From: Isochrysis galbana
Taxonomy: Eukaryota > Haptophyta > Isochrysidales > Isochrysidaceae
NCBI GenBank assembly: GCA_018136815.1
Contig: CM030939.1
Coordinates: 972,113-1,036,112, forward strand
Reading direction: 5' to 3'
DNA length: 64,000 nt
Part shown: positions 49,222 through 59,683 of the stretch, piece by piece
How the letters are laid out: each line of letters opens with the position of its first letter
Numbering within the stretch: the first letter of the stretch is position 1
The notes under the pieces: generated by a model
Database searches by the model: none
What the model was told of the DNA's origin: nothing
Seen by the model: the letters and a program-made list of their open reading frames with translations, nothing else
Made by a program: the position numbers and the translations under genes

Positions 49222-51162
49222 ATGAATATCCCTCTCTCTTCTCTTTCTCCCTCTCTTCGTCCTCTCTCCGTCTCGCCTCCTCTCTCTCCCTCTCTCTCTT
49301 CTCCATCTCTTCGCCCCACCCACATGGCGGCGCCCTCTGCGCCCTCTCCCTCCCCTCCTGCCGTGGCGGCGACCGAGGGTGCGGTCTGGGAGTCACGTGT
49401 GCTTTCTGAGCTCGAGGCGGAACGCCATGCTAACCGCGAGCTCCGCGCCCAGCTCCGTGAGCTCAGGCAGCAGTACAGTGTGCTGGAGACGTCTAGCGTT
49501 GGTCTCGCCTCTTCTCTCGAGAGAACTCTTTCTCTTCTCGCGGCCCACGTGGCACGAGCAGCGGGCCCAGGGGTAGTCAGCGAGGCAGAATCTAGCGCGT
49601 CGCGCACGACTGGTGATAAAGCCCTTATGGCGCTGGCAAGAGAGGGTGGCGATGGCAGTCTCCTTGTGACGGCTGTCGAGGGGCCCTCGTGCACGAGCTC
49701 ATCAGGCAGTCCTGCCTGCATGGATGACCGCGCAACGACGAGTTGCGAGTCCGCCGAAACGAGTGGGCTGTCTCCCACGGGCGCCAGAGTCGACTCGCGC
49801 GATAAGAAGGGCTCACCCACTCTGCACTTAGCGCACGCACCCAAGGTGCTGAACATACCATCCTCGTCAACCATCAGCCTCCCTCCACAGGCGGACGACA
49901 AGGCAGACATGGAAAACAACAGCACGGAGGCTGCAGCGGAGGCTCCTACGCAGCCCGCTAGTACTAGGCGCGGCACCCTAGCTCCACCGATGGAGGGCCC
50001 GTGCGATGAAAAATCCGCCCGAGCTCAAGTCGGCGGCGCAGATACCCGGCTAAGCTCTCCTGTGCTCAGTCTGCCCGAGGCTGCTCTGGAACCGCCTGGT
50101 TTCGCGCGCTCCTCCATTGACGTACAGGCGAGTGCCGATGGGCTTGACGCGATACTTGAATGCAACGTTGATGACGCGGAGACCCAATGGGCTGAGACGT
50201 TCGCTGACGCGATCGATCCGCCTGTCTACTCGGATGTTACTCAGGAGGGCTCATCGGAGCCCGGCCGATCCCGCAGCGTCGAGGGCGCAGGTATGTGCTC
50301 GTCGCCGAACGAGCAGCCGGCCGGTGCGCTGTGGGAACACACCAGCACTGTGCATCCTCGAATCCCTGGAAGCGACGAGATGGCCGGGAGTGAGACGCAA
50401 GCCGAGGCGAGCTGGCAGCTGCGCATGGAGGCCGGCGGGGCGACGCGTGGCGGCTGCATGTCCATTGGTCTCTCCGACACCAACCAGAGGAAGCGCCTAG
50501 AGGAAGGCTCGACCACGTGTTCCCAGAGTCTTTGCAGCCAGATGACAAGATCGACGACTGCTCAGAAGCGCACGGCTCTCCGCCGTGATGAGAACAGGGG
50601 CCGGACCAAATTCTTTTGCGCAGACTCCACTTACGTTGGGGGTGCGCCCACACGCTTGGTGTCGCATCGGGGCGCCATGGCAGGCCGGGCCACGGCAGGT
50701 GGAGCACCCTTGCCGTCCTCCTACGTCCCGTCGCAGTCCCTTTCGCTGCCGATGTCGTCGGGTCTGATGGTTACGGAGCCGCCTGCTTTGCACCGCGACC
50801 TCGAAAGGCACTCACACGCATTGGCACAAGCTGAAGCGCGGCTCGCCACCATCGAGTCTAGCATGGAACATGTATTGCAAACGGTGCCGGAGCCGACGGA
50901 ACCCGTGCCGGAGCGGCAACCGCAGGCCGACCAGCGCAATGCTGGGAGACCGCGCCTGCCCGTCGTGCACGAGGTGGTGCGAAACAAGGCAGAGCGCGCA
51001 CGAATGCCTGCAAACTATTGCCCAGGTTGCGAAGGCTTCTACGACGCGTGCAAGCTTCCCGATGACATGCGGCGATGCATGCACAACGGATGCTCCCGCC
51101 ACCGTTCGTACCACGCGCGGATTGACACGCCGGAGAGCTTCTGGTCCTGGTCTCAACTGTAG
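49222..51162 (+). CDS. CtIP/Sae2/COM1-type DNA end-resection factor
   Basis: Single exon, up to 646 aa from ATG 49222 (MNIPLSSLSPS...); the next in-frame Met at 49324 (MAAPSAP) is an alternative because the first 34 residues are Ser/Pro/Leu low complexity. An N-terminal coiled coil (about residues 58-112: LSELEAERHANRELRAQLR) fits the tetramerisation segment of the family. A long disordered acidic/Ser-rich middle follows. The C-terminal 60 residues carry the diagnostic Sae2 domain: VVRNKAERARMPANYC, C-x2-C, YDACKLP, CSRHR and the closing TPESFW. CtIP/Sae2 stimulates Mre11-Rad50 nuclease to start double-strand-break resection, controlled by CDK phosphorylation of Ser/Thr-Pro sites. The overall architecture agrees, although the middle is unconserved. 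Confidence 0.85.
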   Translation: MNIPLSSLSPSLRPLSVSPPLSPSLSSPSLRPTHMAAPSAPSPSPPAVAATEGAVWESRVLSELEAERHANRELRAQLRELRQQYSVLETSSVGLASSLERTLSLLAAHVARAAGPGVVSEAESSASRTTGDKALMALAREGGDGSLLVTAVEGPSCTSSSGSPACMDDRATTSCESAETSGLSPTGARVDSRDKKGSPTLHLAHAPKVLNIPSSSTISLPPQADDKADMENNSTEAAAEAPTQPASTRRGTLAPPMEGPCDEKSARAQVGGADTRLSSPVLSLPEAALEPPGFARSSIDVQASADGLDAILECNVDDAETQWAETFADAIDPPVYSDVTQEGSSEPGRSRSVEGAGMCSSPNEQPAGALWEHTSTVHPRIPGSDEMAGSETQAEASWQLRMEAGGATRGGCMSIGLSDTNQRKRLEEGSTTCSQSLCSQMTRSTTAQKRTALRRDENRGRTKFFCADSTYVGGAPTRLVSHRGAMAGRATAGGAPLPSSYVPSQSLSLPMSSGLMVTEPPALHRDLERHSHALAQAEARLATIESSMEHVLQTVPEPTEPVPERQPQADQRNAGRPRLPVVHEVVRNKAERARMPANYCPGCEGFYDACKLPDDMRRCMHNGCSRHRSYHARIDTPESFWSWSQL

Positions 51163-52194
51163 TATGCAACAACGCTGCGTGGAGTGGGCTGTAGCCATGC
51201 AGCTTTGTGTCAACTGATGACGCTTTCGATGGCCTAGCCCATACCGGCCTCTAGTGGTCCATGTTGTGTCTTGTACTTGTTGAAGCTTATTGCTTGAACT
51301 TTGCGTAGCCCCGCGAGCGGAATGCCCATGGAGCCGTTTCCAAACTTGCATGAGATGGACAGTTGCTGTTTGACCGTCGCCAACTGTGGATGGTCCGTCC
51401 ACCTACAGTCGGCAAGTCCATTTGCGATCGAGGCATTCGCCCTCGGGGATGCGCGGCACCATCACCGTCACTCATTAGCACGCTTGTCATGGCCCCTCTC
51501 CTCGTCTAATACTTGCAGCTCTTGCGCTCGCTGCTCCTTCTTCTACTTTCTCGTGTGCGCGATTTCTACTTTCTTGAACTAAATGCTACAACTTACGAGT
51601 AGGGTACTCCGCACTCCGCCGCAACGCACAGTGTAAGGGCAAGTGGTGGATATCGAATACACACCATGCAGCATTTGCTTTTGCTATGACCATTTCCCCA
51701 AGACTTAATTAAAAGGCGGATACAAGCACCTTTGAAGGTGCTTCGCGGCAGTTGAGTCATCTGAGTTCCCTACATTAAGTGAATTGGACGTTTTGTTCAC
51801 GTAATGGCACCCTATCTGCTCGAAGCAACCGGAACCGGCGACGTGCAGCACCTCCAAAGGTGGTTCGTCTCTTAAGAGATAGGGGGGGCTCTCGTTTGGG
51901 GACCAACGCTTAATCCTTAATCGCTAGCCCAATTATCAATTGACCACATGTCCGACAACTGTGTGTTGGTGAGAATAATGCACGCACGCATGACTGAACG
52001 ACTGAAATGATAGGCTGACACACAAGATATACTCCGCGTGGCCGAGAAGTCGTGAATCGTGATCATCGAAGCCGCGGCACCCACGGGTACCTCAGAGCCG
52101 GCATCGTGAGTGGGACCCCGCTGTTTCACGCCAAGCATCATGGCGTTCCATGTCTTGCCGTGCTACTATTGTGATCGAGGCCCTGCAATTCACC
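51163..52194. other. Intergenic between convergent genes
   Basis: Holds the 3' flanks of the CtIP-like gene and of the minus-strand coiled-coil gene. A short near-repeat 'cacctttgaaggtgcttcg' / 'cacctccaaaggtggttcg' is present at about 51730 and 51850. No gene recognised. Confidence 0.4.
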
Positions 52195-54052
52195 TCACCC
52201 ACTGAGCTTGCGTTCGTTGTACGGCAAGGGCCTCATTCCGTACTCCCACGCGTCGCGCGCCTCGAGGACGTTGACCTTGGCCTTGTGCGGCCCGGCCGTT
52301 CTCTTCTGAAGGTAGCGAACAAGCTCGTCGAGTCGTCTGCGCTCTGCTTGGGCCACAGCGAGCGCCTCGCCCAAGGAGGAGGCGTGCTCTTGCAGAGCTG
52401 AGTGCTCATTAGCGGCGTCGAAGAGCTTTGAGGCGTGAGAGTCGGCTGTATCGCGTGCAGCAGCCGCAAGCTGGCGCGCGGCGACGAGCTGCTCCTCAGT
52501 CTTCTCGAGCAACGCCTCCATCCGCCGCCGTTCGCCCCTCTCCGACGCGAGCTGTGCCTCGCAAGCCTCCACGGCGGCTCTCGCTCGCTGAGCCTCTTCC
52601 TGGGCCTGGTCGAACTTGGCCATCGCGCGTTCTTCGCGCAACTGGACTGCCTTTAGGTCCGCCTCCACTGTGCCCCGCTGGGCGATTGCAGCGTTAGCGC
52701 GTTCCTCCGCCCGGGCTATCTCAACTGCGCGGCGCGATAGGAGGCCTCGGGCATTCTCGAGAGCCGTGCGCATCGCCGCCGCATCATCAGCGGCTTCCAG
52801 CCGCGCCTCTTCAGTCCTCTCGTTCTTCTTGCGGCTCTCATCGAGCCGGTGCTCGAGCTCATCGATGCGCGCCATCAGTGAGCCCTTCTCCTCGTGCAGG
52901 CGCGCAACTCGTGACTCCGCATCGCGCAAAGCATCCGTCTGGACATCTGCACGCTCGGCCGCCTCCTTCCACAGTGCACTCACCCGCTCAAGATCCATCT
53001 GCACGTGCCGATACTTCCCCTCGATGCGCCTCGCCGTACCCTCGGCGGCCACTAGCCGCTCCTCTAGCGCCTTCGCCTCTGCCGCGTGCCGGACTTCAAC
53101 GGAGCTATTCCTCTCACCCATGACAGCCAAATTGCTGCGCAGCGTGATCACCTCGTCCTCTGCAACAGTTGCTCGAGCCTCTGCCTCGTCTGCCTTGCGT
53201 TGCAGCTCAGATGCCTTGGCACCAACCGTGCTCAAACGGCGCTCGAGCACCGCGACTTCCGCCTCAAGTGCCGAAGAGCTCGCGCGTAGCCTAGCCGAGT
53301 TTGCAGTGAGAGAAGTTACCTCGCCAGCGGCCTTTTCGGAGATCGTCTCACACCTGTGGCAGACCGCTTGGGTGAGTGTGGTGAGATGAATTGCGGAAAG
53401 CGGCGGCGCAAGGCGCGCATCGTTGCGATGGATCGAAATGTTACGTTCCATACCTGCTCCTGCCAAGGCGCTCTTGCTCAAGGGCTCGGCGCAGTCTATC
53501 CACCTCGTCGAGCGCTTCGTCACGTTTGCGACTCGCCTCAACACGTGCGCTCTCCGCCGACGTGGCGCGTTCAAGTAAGCGTGCCGTCTCAGCACCCGAA
53601 GCGTACTCTACCTTGCGCGCGGCCTCGGCCGCTGCTGTCTTCTCCGCGCGGCAGATGGTAAGCTGGCGCGAGAGCTGCTCGCGCTCGGCCTCGAGCGCAA
53701 GCACACGATCCCTGAGCCTTTCGATGGCAGCCTCTGCCATCGCTGCCTGCTCGGTGTAGGCCGATTCCGCGGCGGCGGAGCTTGCCTCGAATTGCGCCTT
53801 CGCGGCCAGCCCGCAATTCCTCGACTCGTAGAGCGCTTGCTTTAGCTCGTTGAGCTGGACGGAAAGACGTGCGCACTCGGCCTGCGAGCGTACGTTCTGC
53901 GCGTCTGCACTGGCGGCAATCTCAGAGGCCTGGTGTGTGATCTGGCCCAGTCGCGCATTCTCCTCCTCTGCAAGCGCAAGAGAGTGGAGCACACCCGTGC
54001 CGCGGTAAAGGTTTCCATTGTGGTAATGGGCCGGCGGAGCGCGCTTGTACAT
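52195..54052 (-). CDS. Coiled-coil protein (about 585 aa), two exons, function unknown
   Basis: Minus-strand exons 54052-53454 and 53353-52195. The junction AG|gtatgg to gccacag|G is phase 2 and restores a continuous frame (LGRSR then CETISEKAAGE). After a short basic head (MYKRAPPAHYHNGNLYRG) almost the entire chain is heptad repeat rich in Ala, Glu, Arg and Leu. It ends in a compact tail with EYGMRPLPYNERKLSG. The Tyr/Pro-containing ends bracketing a pure coiled coil are reminiscent of flagellar or basal-body proteins, but that is only an impression. A CT/GA-rich tract lies immediately upstream of the start. Confidence 0.8.
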
Positions 54053-54435
54053 TCCCTCTCTCTCTCTCGCCCTCGCTCCTTTCCTCTCCCCCTCTCTCTC
54101 TCCGGCTGGCTGGCTTCACACGGCACTCCCTGGCGTGTGGCCACCTCTCTCTCTCTCACCCTCTCTCTCTCCTTCTCCCTCCCTCCCTCCCTCCCTCTCT
54201 CTCTCCGTCTCCCTGCGTAGAGCGACGGAGAGAGGCAGTGAACAGAGAAAAGCCACTCCTCTTCTCTTCTCTTCTCGAGGGGAGAGAGGGCGAGGAGAAA
54301 GATAAGGAGAGAGAGCGGAGGTGGGGGAGAGAGAGCGAGAGATTGAATGGGGGCGACAAGAGAGAGAGGAGAAAGTCGAAGGAAATAATGGGGGGAAGCA
54401 CCAGTAAGCAGAGGGATTATGAGAAGAGGTGAGAG

Positions 54436-54501
<66 letters not shown>

Positions 54502-56063
54502 GAGGAGCAGAGAGATCAGATGAGAAGAGGGGGCGGAGGTAGAAGAAGAAGAATGTGAAGTGAGCAGAGAGAAGAAGGCTGGAGAGCGAGGGTAGTCGCA
54601 GAGAGAGCGCGCAGCAGGCGAGAGAGAGCGTGAGAGCGGATGGGATCCAGAGAGAGAAGGAAGAAGAAGAAAAAGAGAGAGAGGAGAGAGAGAGGAGGAG
54701 AAAAGAGACTACGAGGTTTCGCTACAATCGAGTAACACACCCAACAATTTCCCATCCTTCTCATGGAGAAGAGCGACGTAAAGCATTAATGAAGTGATCC
54801 CCCCTCCCTCTGCGTTCTCCCTCGTTCGGTCTTGGCTGTTCTTCTTCTCTTTCTCTTCTCTATTGGGCGGGGAATGGACCCCCCCTCTCTCTCTGCCCTC
54901 TCCTCGCCTCCTCTCTTCGGCCTCTCCGAGAGGGGGATTTGAACGGTTTTTTTATAAACAAAGAGAGCGGAGGGCCGTCGAGCCGGTCTGGCCACCAAGG
55001 TTGGCCCGCAATGCAGGCCAGAGTTTCGCGAAATGTTTTGCAAAATTTGGGTGGACAAACGAAATACAACGTTTTGACCGAAATTAGGGTGATGTGTTTA
55101 GGGCCTACGCATACGAACCCCGAGAGAAAATTGGGGTCCGAAAATCTGAGTTTCACGGTCCGATTTTCACAGTGGGGGAGGTGCGGGGCAACTCAAAAAT
55201 TGGAGTTTGCAAAGTAGCACGAATTCCTCGTACTTTGCTCCAATTCACGGTTTGATTTTCACGCTGGCCGCTGGCGGAGCCCTAGAAGGGCTCTCTGGCG
55301 GTCCCCTCTGCCACTCCGCCCCCCCCCCCCTCCCCCGCAGTCTAGGATTCCAGCGATCGCCTCGTCGGGTTTGAGGTGCTGGGGGCTGGGGGCCTCAGAT
55401 ATGTATAGGCCCAGGTCAGGATTTCGGAATTTTTTTTCAAAATTTGGGGGTGGGTTTACACACAGATTTCGGGGCGAAATTTCGCAAAATTTGGGGGGCT
55501 CCTGCAGCGCCCTCGCAAAATTTGGGGGCTCCTCCAGCCCCCCCCCCCCCCACTCCCATCCCCCATCCCCCATATCCATATCCTAACTTAGTACCTAGGG
55601 AGAAGGGCGGGGGGCGGGGGGGGGGGGTAGTAAGTAGTAAGGGCGGGAGGCGGGAGAGAGAGGGGAGAGGGTAGGGTAGTAAGAGTAAAGGGCGGGAGAG
55701 GGGGGGTAAGAAAGGGCGGGAGAGGAGGGGTAGTAGCAAGGCGGGAGAGGGGGGGGGGGAGCCGCGGGGGCGGCGGAGAGAAGAGAGCGAGAGAGCGCGA
55801 GCGCGATCCGCAGACCGCAGACCGCAGACCATCATGTTTGGCGATGGACAAATGAGTGCCTTGGCCGATCAGATTCAATGTGGGTTGATGTTGCGGTATA
55901 ATCACACCGGTGACCTTGAGTAAGGAGTGAGTAATACGTTAGTATAGAAACGATACTACTTAGAAAATCATAAAACTACTTTTATGATTCTTGCGCCCTC
56001 GCCTCCGGCGGTGCCCCCCCCCCCCCCCCGCGCGCCCCGCCGGCCCGCGTGGCCTCCCCCAGG
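54053..56063. other. Purine/pyrimidine-rich and repeat-rich intergenic region
   Basis: CT-rich at 54053-54215, GA-rich at 54240-54700 including a clean (GA)n at about 54442-54498. Related 'caaaatttgg(g)' words with flanking 'cgaaat' occur near 55030, 55195, 55440, 55480 and 55515. G/C runs lie near 55320, 55540 and 55615. Nothing recognisable is encoded. Confidence 0.55.
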
Positions 56064-56214
56064 CGAGAAGCATTCAATCATCGCCATCACATATGAAAAA
56101 GCGTTCAATCCCCACCCTCCACCACAGACGAGAAGCGTTCAATCCCCACCATCCACCACAGATGAGAAGCGTTCAATCATCGCCATAAGATATGGAAAAG
56201 CATTCAATCACCAC
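56064..56214 (+). repeat. Minisatellite with gcgttcaatcacc-type units, copy 2
   Basis: About five units of 'gagaagcgttcaatc' plus 'ccaccatccaccaca', 'atcgccatcaca' or 'atatg(g)aaaa'. Same compound structure as 5199-5313, more than 50 kb away. Confidence 0.75.
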
Positions 56215-56333
56215 TAGTGTTCCGCTCCGACGTCACGCCTATATGTAGACAGTGTAGAAGAAAGTCGGAACTACAAGTTGCCTTTCATTAATTGTAAGCA
56301 CTACAGTAAGCACCGACACATCAAGAATTGACT

Positions 56334-56687
56334 ATGGACGAGAGACAAAGACTCATCCAGGAAGCAATCCAAAGGAAGCAACAACTCATCCAAGAATTGG
56401 GGAGAGAATACCAGACCGTCAAGAATGACGCAAAGACATTCATTCAAGAAGTAGACGAACATAATAAGAAGGTGCTAGACGACATGTGGAAAACAGGGCA
56501 GAATCCTCCCCCATCATACACACAAGAAGAAATCTGCATCAAAGGAAACGACAGCTGCGACAACATTCCGGACCCCATCGCCGCGCAGTTCTGTCACAAC
56601 CAAAAGAGGACCATACCGAAACAAGCAGAAGAGGATACCCATAAACCCGCCAACTTAACGGATTCAAGCGCGTACCCAAGGATGTGA
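56334..56687 (+). CDS. Small charged helical protein, unknown
   Basis: 117 residues from ATG 56334. The first 65 residues are strongly helical and charged (ERQRLIQEAIQRKQQLIQEL), probably a coiled coil; the tail is polar with a few Cys. The surrounding 56230-57100 is much less GC-rich than the host genes and lacks introns. It ends 10 bases before the next ORF, which has the same base composition, so they may form one unit. No family recognised; could be a mobile-element or virus-derived gene. Confidence 0.4.
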   Translation: MDERQRLIQEAIQRKQQLIQELGREYQTVKNDAKTFIQEVDEHNKKVLDDMWKTGQNPPPSYTQEEICIKGNDSCDNIPDPIAAQFCHNQKRTIPKQAEEDTHKPANLTDSSAYPRM

Positions 56688-56697
56688 TTGGAAGCAA

Positions 56698-57099
56698 ATG
56701 GTCACAACCATGCTCGATACGGAAAGTGCACTGGGCCACTTCTTTTCAGAAGACCAAGTCCAGTTTATATTTGTCAACATGTACGGTACGTACACAGTTG
56801 TGCTAAAGAATGTGATTCCCGGACACACAACGCAGGAGGAGGCGATCTTCGCGAATGCGATACACACAGACCCGACCAAATTCGGTGTTGACACTGTAGA
56901 CAACGACGGTATAAAAAAACAGGTCGCCAAGAAGACAAACCTTCCTGTTCAATGGGGCTTGAAATGGCCCAGTCCTAGGCCTGATAAACAACAATTCCAC
57001 TACACGAAACAAGGCCAGGTCGGTCGTGGCATCGATACGGGCACCGGCGTGAAGGAGGTCCCGATTGTAAGAAGTTTTCGCTCAATCAGCGTGGGATGA
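56698..57099 (+). CDS. Small unknown protein following the helical ORF
   Basis: 133 residues from ATG 56698, in a different frame from the ORF ending at 56687. It has a hydrophobic beta-like stretch (FIFVNMYGTYTVVLKNVI), then a polar, Lys/Gly-rich tail. A globular protein is plausible and the codon choice is coherent, but I do not recognise it. A +1/-1 frameshift joining it to the previous ORF is conceivable. Confidence 0.4.
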   Translation: MVTTMLDTESALGHFFSEDQVQFIFVNMYGTYTVVLKNVIPGHTTQEEAIFANAIHTDPTKFGVDTVDNDGIKKQVAKKTNLPVQWGLKWPSPRPDKQQFHYTKQGQVGRGIDTGTGVKEVPIVRSFRSISVG

Positions 57100-57319
57100 G
57101 AGGCACACACCACTGCTACGTGGTGCAAGTGACCGAAGGCAGAATCCTGTCTCCAAAGTGTGCATTACAAAGTGCACACTTGTTACACACCATGGGGACA
57201 CCACTGCCAAAAGGAGTTCCTCACGTGGAAGGCGCACACCACTGTCACGTGGTGCGAGTGACCGGGAGGTAGGCAAACTCGGCGGGCGACTGGGCGCGGT
57301 GGCGTGAGTTCCAGAATAT
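57100..57319 (+). other. Spacer with two near-identical 40-base words
   Basis: 'gaggcacacaccactgctacgtggtgcaagtgaccg' (about 57099-57134) and 'gaaggcgcacaccactgtcacgtggtgcgagtgaccg' (about 57229-57264) form a diverged direct repeat; 'caccac...gtggtg' inside each is palindromic. It borders the minisatellite array. Confidence 0.55.
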
Positions 57320-58960
57320 GGGGGCAGTTGTCTTTTTGGAGAGGCAGTTGTATTTTTGGAATTGTAGTTAGGCAGTTGTATTTTTGGAGAGGCAGTTGGG
57401 CAGTTGTATTTGTGGAGAGGCAGTTGTATTTTTTGGAATGGCAGTTGGGCAGTTGTATTTTTGGAATGGCAGTGGGGCAGTTGGGCAGTTGTATTTGTGG
57501 AGGCAGTTGGGCAGTTGTATTTTTTGGGCAGTTGGGAAGTTGTATTTTTGGAATGGCAGTTGGGGCAGTTGGGTAGTTGTATTTGTGGAGAGGCAGTTGT
57601 ATTTTTTGGAATGGCAGTTGGGCAGTTGTATTTTTGGAATGGCAGTTGGGCAGTTGGGCAGTTGTATTTTTGGAATGGCAGTTGGGGCAGTTGGGCAGTT
57701 GTATTTGTGGAGGCAGTTGGGCAGTTGTATTTTTTGGAATGGCAGTTTGGCAGTTGGGAAGTTGTATTTTTGGAATGGCAGTTGGGGCAGTTGGGCAGTT
57801 GTATTTGTGGAGAGGCAGTTGTATTTTTGGAATGGCAGTGGGGCAGTTGGGCAGTTGTATTTGTGGAGGCAGTTGGGCAGTTGTATTTTTGGGCAGTTGG
57901 GAAGTTGTATTTTTGGAATGGCAGTTGGGGCAGTTGGGTAGTTGTATTTGTGGAGAGGCAGTTGTATTTTTTGGAATGGCAGTTGGGCAGTTGTATTTTT
58001 GGAATGGCAGTTGGGCAGTTGGGCAGTTGTATTTTTGGAATGGCAGTTGAGGCAGTTGGGCAGTTGTATTTGTGGAGGCAGTTGGGCAGTTGTATTTTTT
58101 GGAATGGCAGTTTGGCAGTTGGGAAGTTGTATTTTTGGAATGGCAGTTGGGGCAGTTGGGCAGTTGTATTTGTGGAGAGGCAGTTGTATTTTTGGAATGG
58201 CAGTGGGGCAGTTGGGCAGTTGTATTTGTGGAGGCAGTTGGGCAGTTGTATTTTTTGGGCAGTTGGGAAGTTGTATTTTTGGAATGGCAGTTGGGGCAGT
58301 TGGGTAGTTGTATTTGTGGAGAGGCAGTTGTATTTTTTGGAATGGCAGTTGGGCAGTTGTATTTTTGGAATGGCAGTTGGGCAGTTGGGCAGTTGTATTT
58401 TTGGAATGGCAGTTGGGGCAGTTGGGCAGTTGTATTTGTGGAGGCAGTTGGGCAGTTGTATTTTTTGGAATGGCAGTTTGGCAGTTGGGAAGTTGTATTT
58501 TTGGAATGGCAGTTGGGGCAGTTGGGCAGTTGTATTTGTGGAGAGGCAGTTGTATTTTTTGGAATGGCAGTGGGGCAGTTGGGCAGTTGTATTTGTGGAG
58601 GCAGTTGGGCAGTTGTATTTTTGGGCAGTTGGGAAGTTGTATTTTTGGAATGGCAGTTGGGGCAGTTGGGTAGTTGTATTTGTGGAGAGGCAGTTGTATT
58701 TTTTGGAATGGCAGTTGGGCAGTTGTATTTTTGGAATGGCAGTTGGGCAGTTGGGCAGTTGTATTTTTGGAATGGCAGTTGGGGCAGTTGGGCAGTTGTA
58801 TTTGTGGAGGCAGTTGGGCAGTTGTATTTTTTGGAATGGCAGTTTGGCAGTTGGGAAGTTGTATTTTTGGAATGGCAGTTGGGGCAGTTGGGCAGTTGTA
58901 TTTGTGGAGAGGCAGTTGTATTTTTTGGAATGGCAGTTGGGCAGTTGTATTTTTTGGAAT
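57320..58960 (+). repeat. Higher-order minisatellite, period 365-366 bp built from short 'ggcagttgggcagttgta' units
   Basis: The basic word is 'ggcagttg(g)' with 'tatttttggaat' or 'tatttgtggaga' spacers. These are arranged in a larger repeat starting at 57577, 57942, 58308 and 58674, with a partial copy before it. Spacing is 365, 366 and 366 bp. Because 366 is divisible by three and the words lack stops, frames are open for hundreds of codons on both strands; these are composition artefacts and I do not call them genes. Confidence 0.95.
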
Positions 58961-59683
58961 GCTCGCAGGCAATCTCCAAGAGTGAGATGAGCCTTGCTCT
59001 GACAAATCCACCATGTTCAGCACCATTATTGCAAGTCCCTTCGCCTAAGTCTTGCTCTTCATCCTCCTCTCTTTCCCCACCCCTGTCGCTACTTGTGTCG
59101 TGCGGGCTCGCAGACTCGCTGCTGCACCGCAATGTTTTATCACCATGGTTGTAGTTGAAGTTGCCGCTGCTGCTACTGCTATGCGGCGTGCTCAAACTCG
59201 TGCCTGCGTTGTAGGGTAGTAGTGCTAGTGTGGGGTTTAGGCGATGGCATATGCGATCCCGGAGGGGTGTGAGTCAGTAGCAGCATAGCGGGCACCTTCA
59301 AGAATTTTTTACGTGTGTCAAGCACAACGCGTAGAAATTGTTAATCACAGGCGGTACGGGCAAAATGCCACTCACGTGCCATGCGTTGAAGACCCCTCGT
59401 CAGAACAAAGGATAAGCTCAAGGTTGCACACAGGGAGTGCACCTTGACTAAACGCTGTGTAGTTTCGAAAGGCGTGCATCGCCTATCCAATTGTCACAAC
59501 AAAGCCAACGCTGCGGCGGAAGAGCGAATTCGCCGATCCAACGCCTTCTAGACAAACCCAGACTTTTGGACGTGCACATCATGCTGACCGGCGAGGCTCT
59601 ACATGATGGGTCCTTGAGCCATTGTGAGGCTACTTCTTCGGAGGAGTAAACTACTGGGAGACGGCATGTGATCGTGTCATGAT
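58961..59683. other. Spacer with a coding-like fragment next to the minisatellite
   Basis: 58962-59003 is about 85-90% identical to 48580-48621 (plus-strand frames QAISKSEMSLALT and QAITKSEISLALT). The homology stops on both sides. 59010-59683 has no recognised gene and includes the 3' flank of the DUF1517 gene. Confidence 0.4.

Noticed and set aside
57320-58960. CRISPR-like regular repeats
   Set aside because: Eukaryotic context, no unique spacers between repeats, and the variation is hierarchical tandem duplication.
57183-59195. Open frames of 500-670 codons on both strands across the minisatellite
   Set aside because: Simultaneous openness in several frames and the strict 366-bp periodicity show that the frames result from stop-free repeat words, not coding selection.
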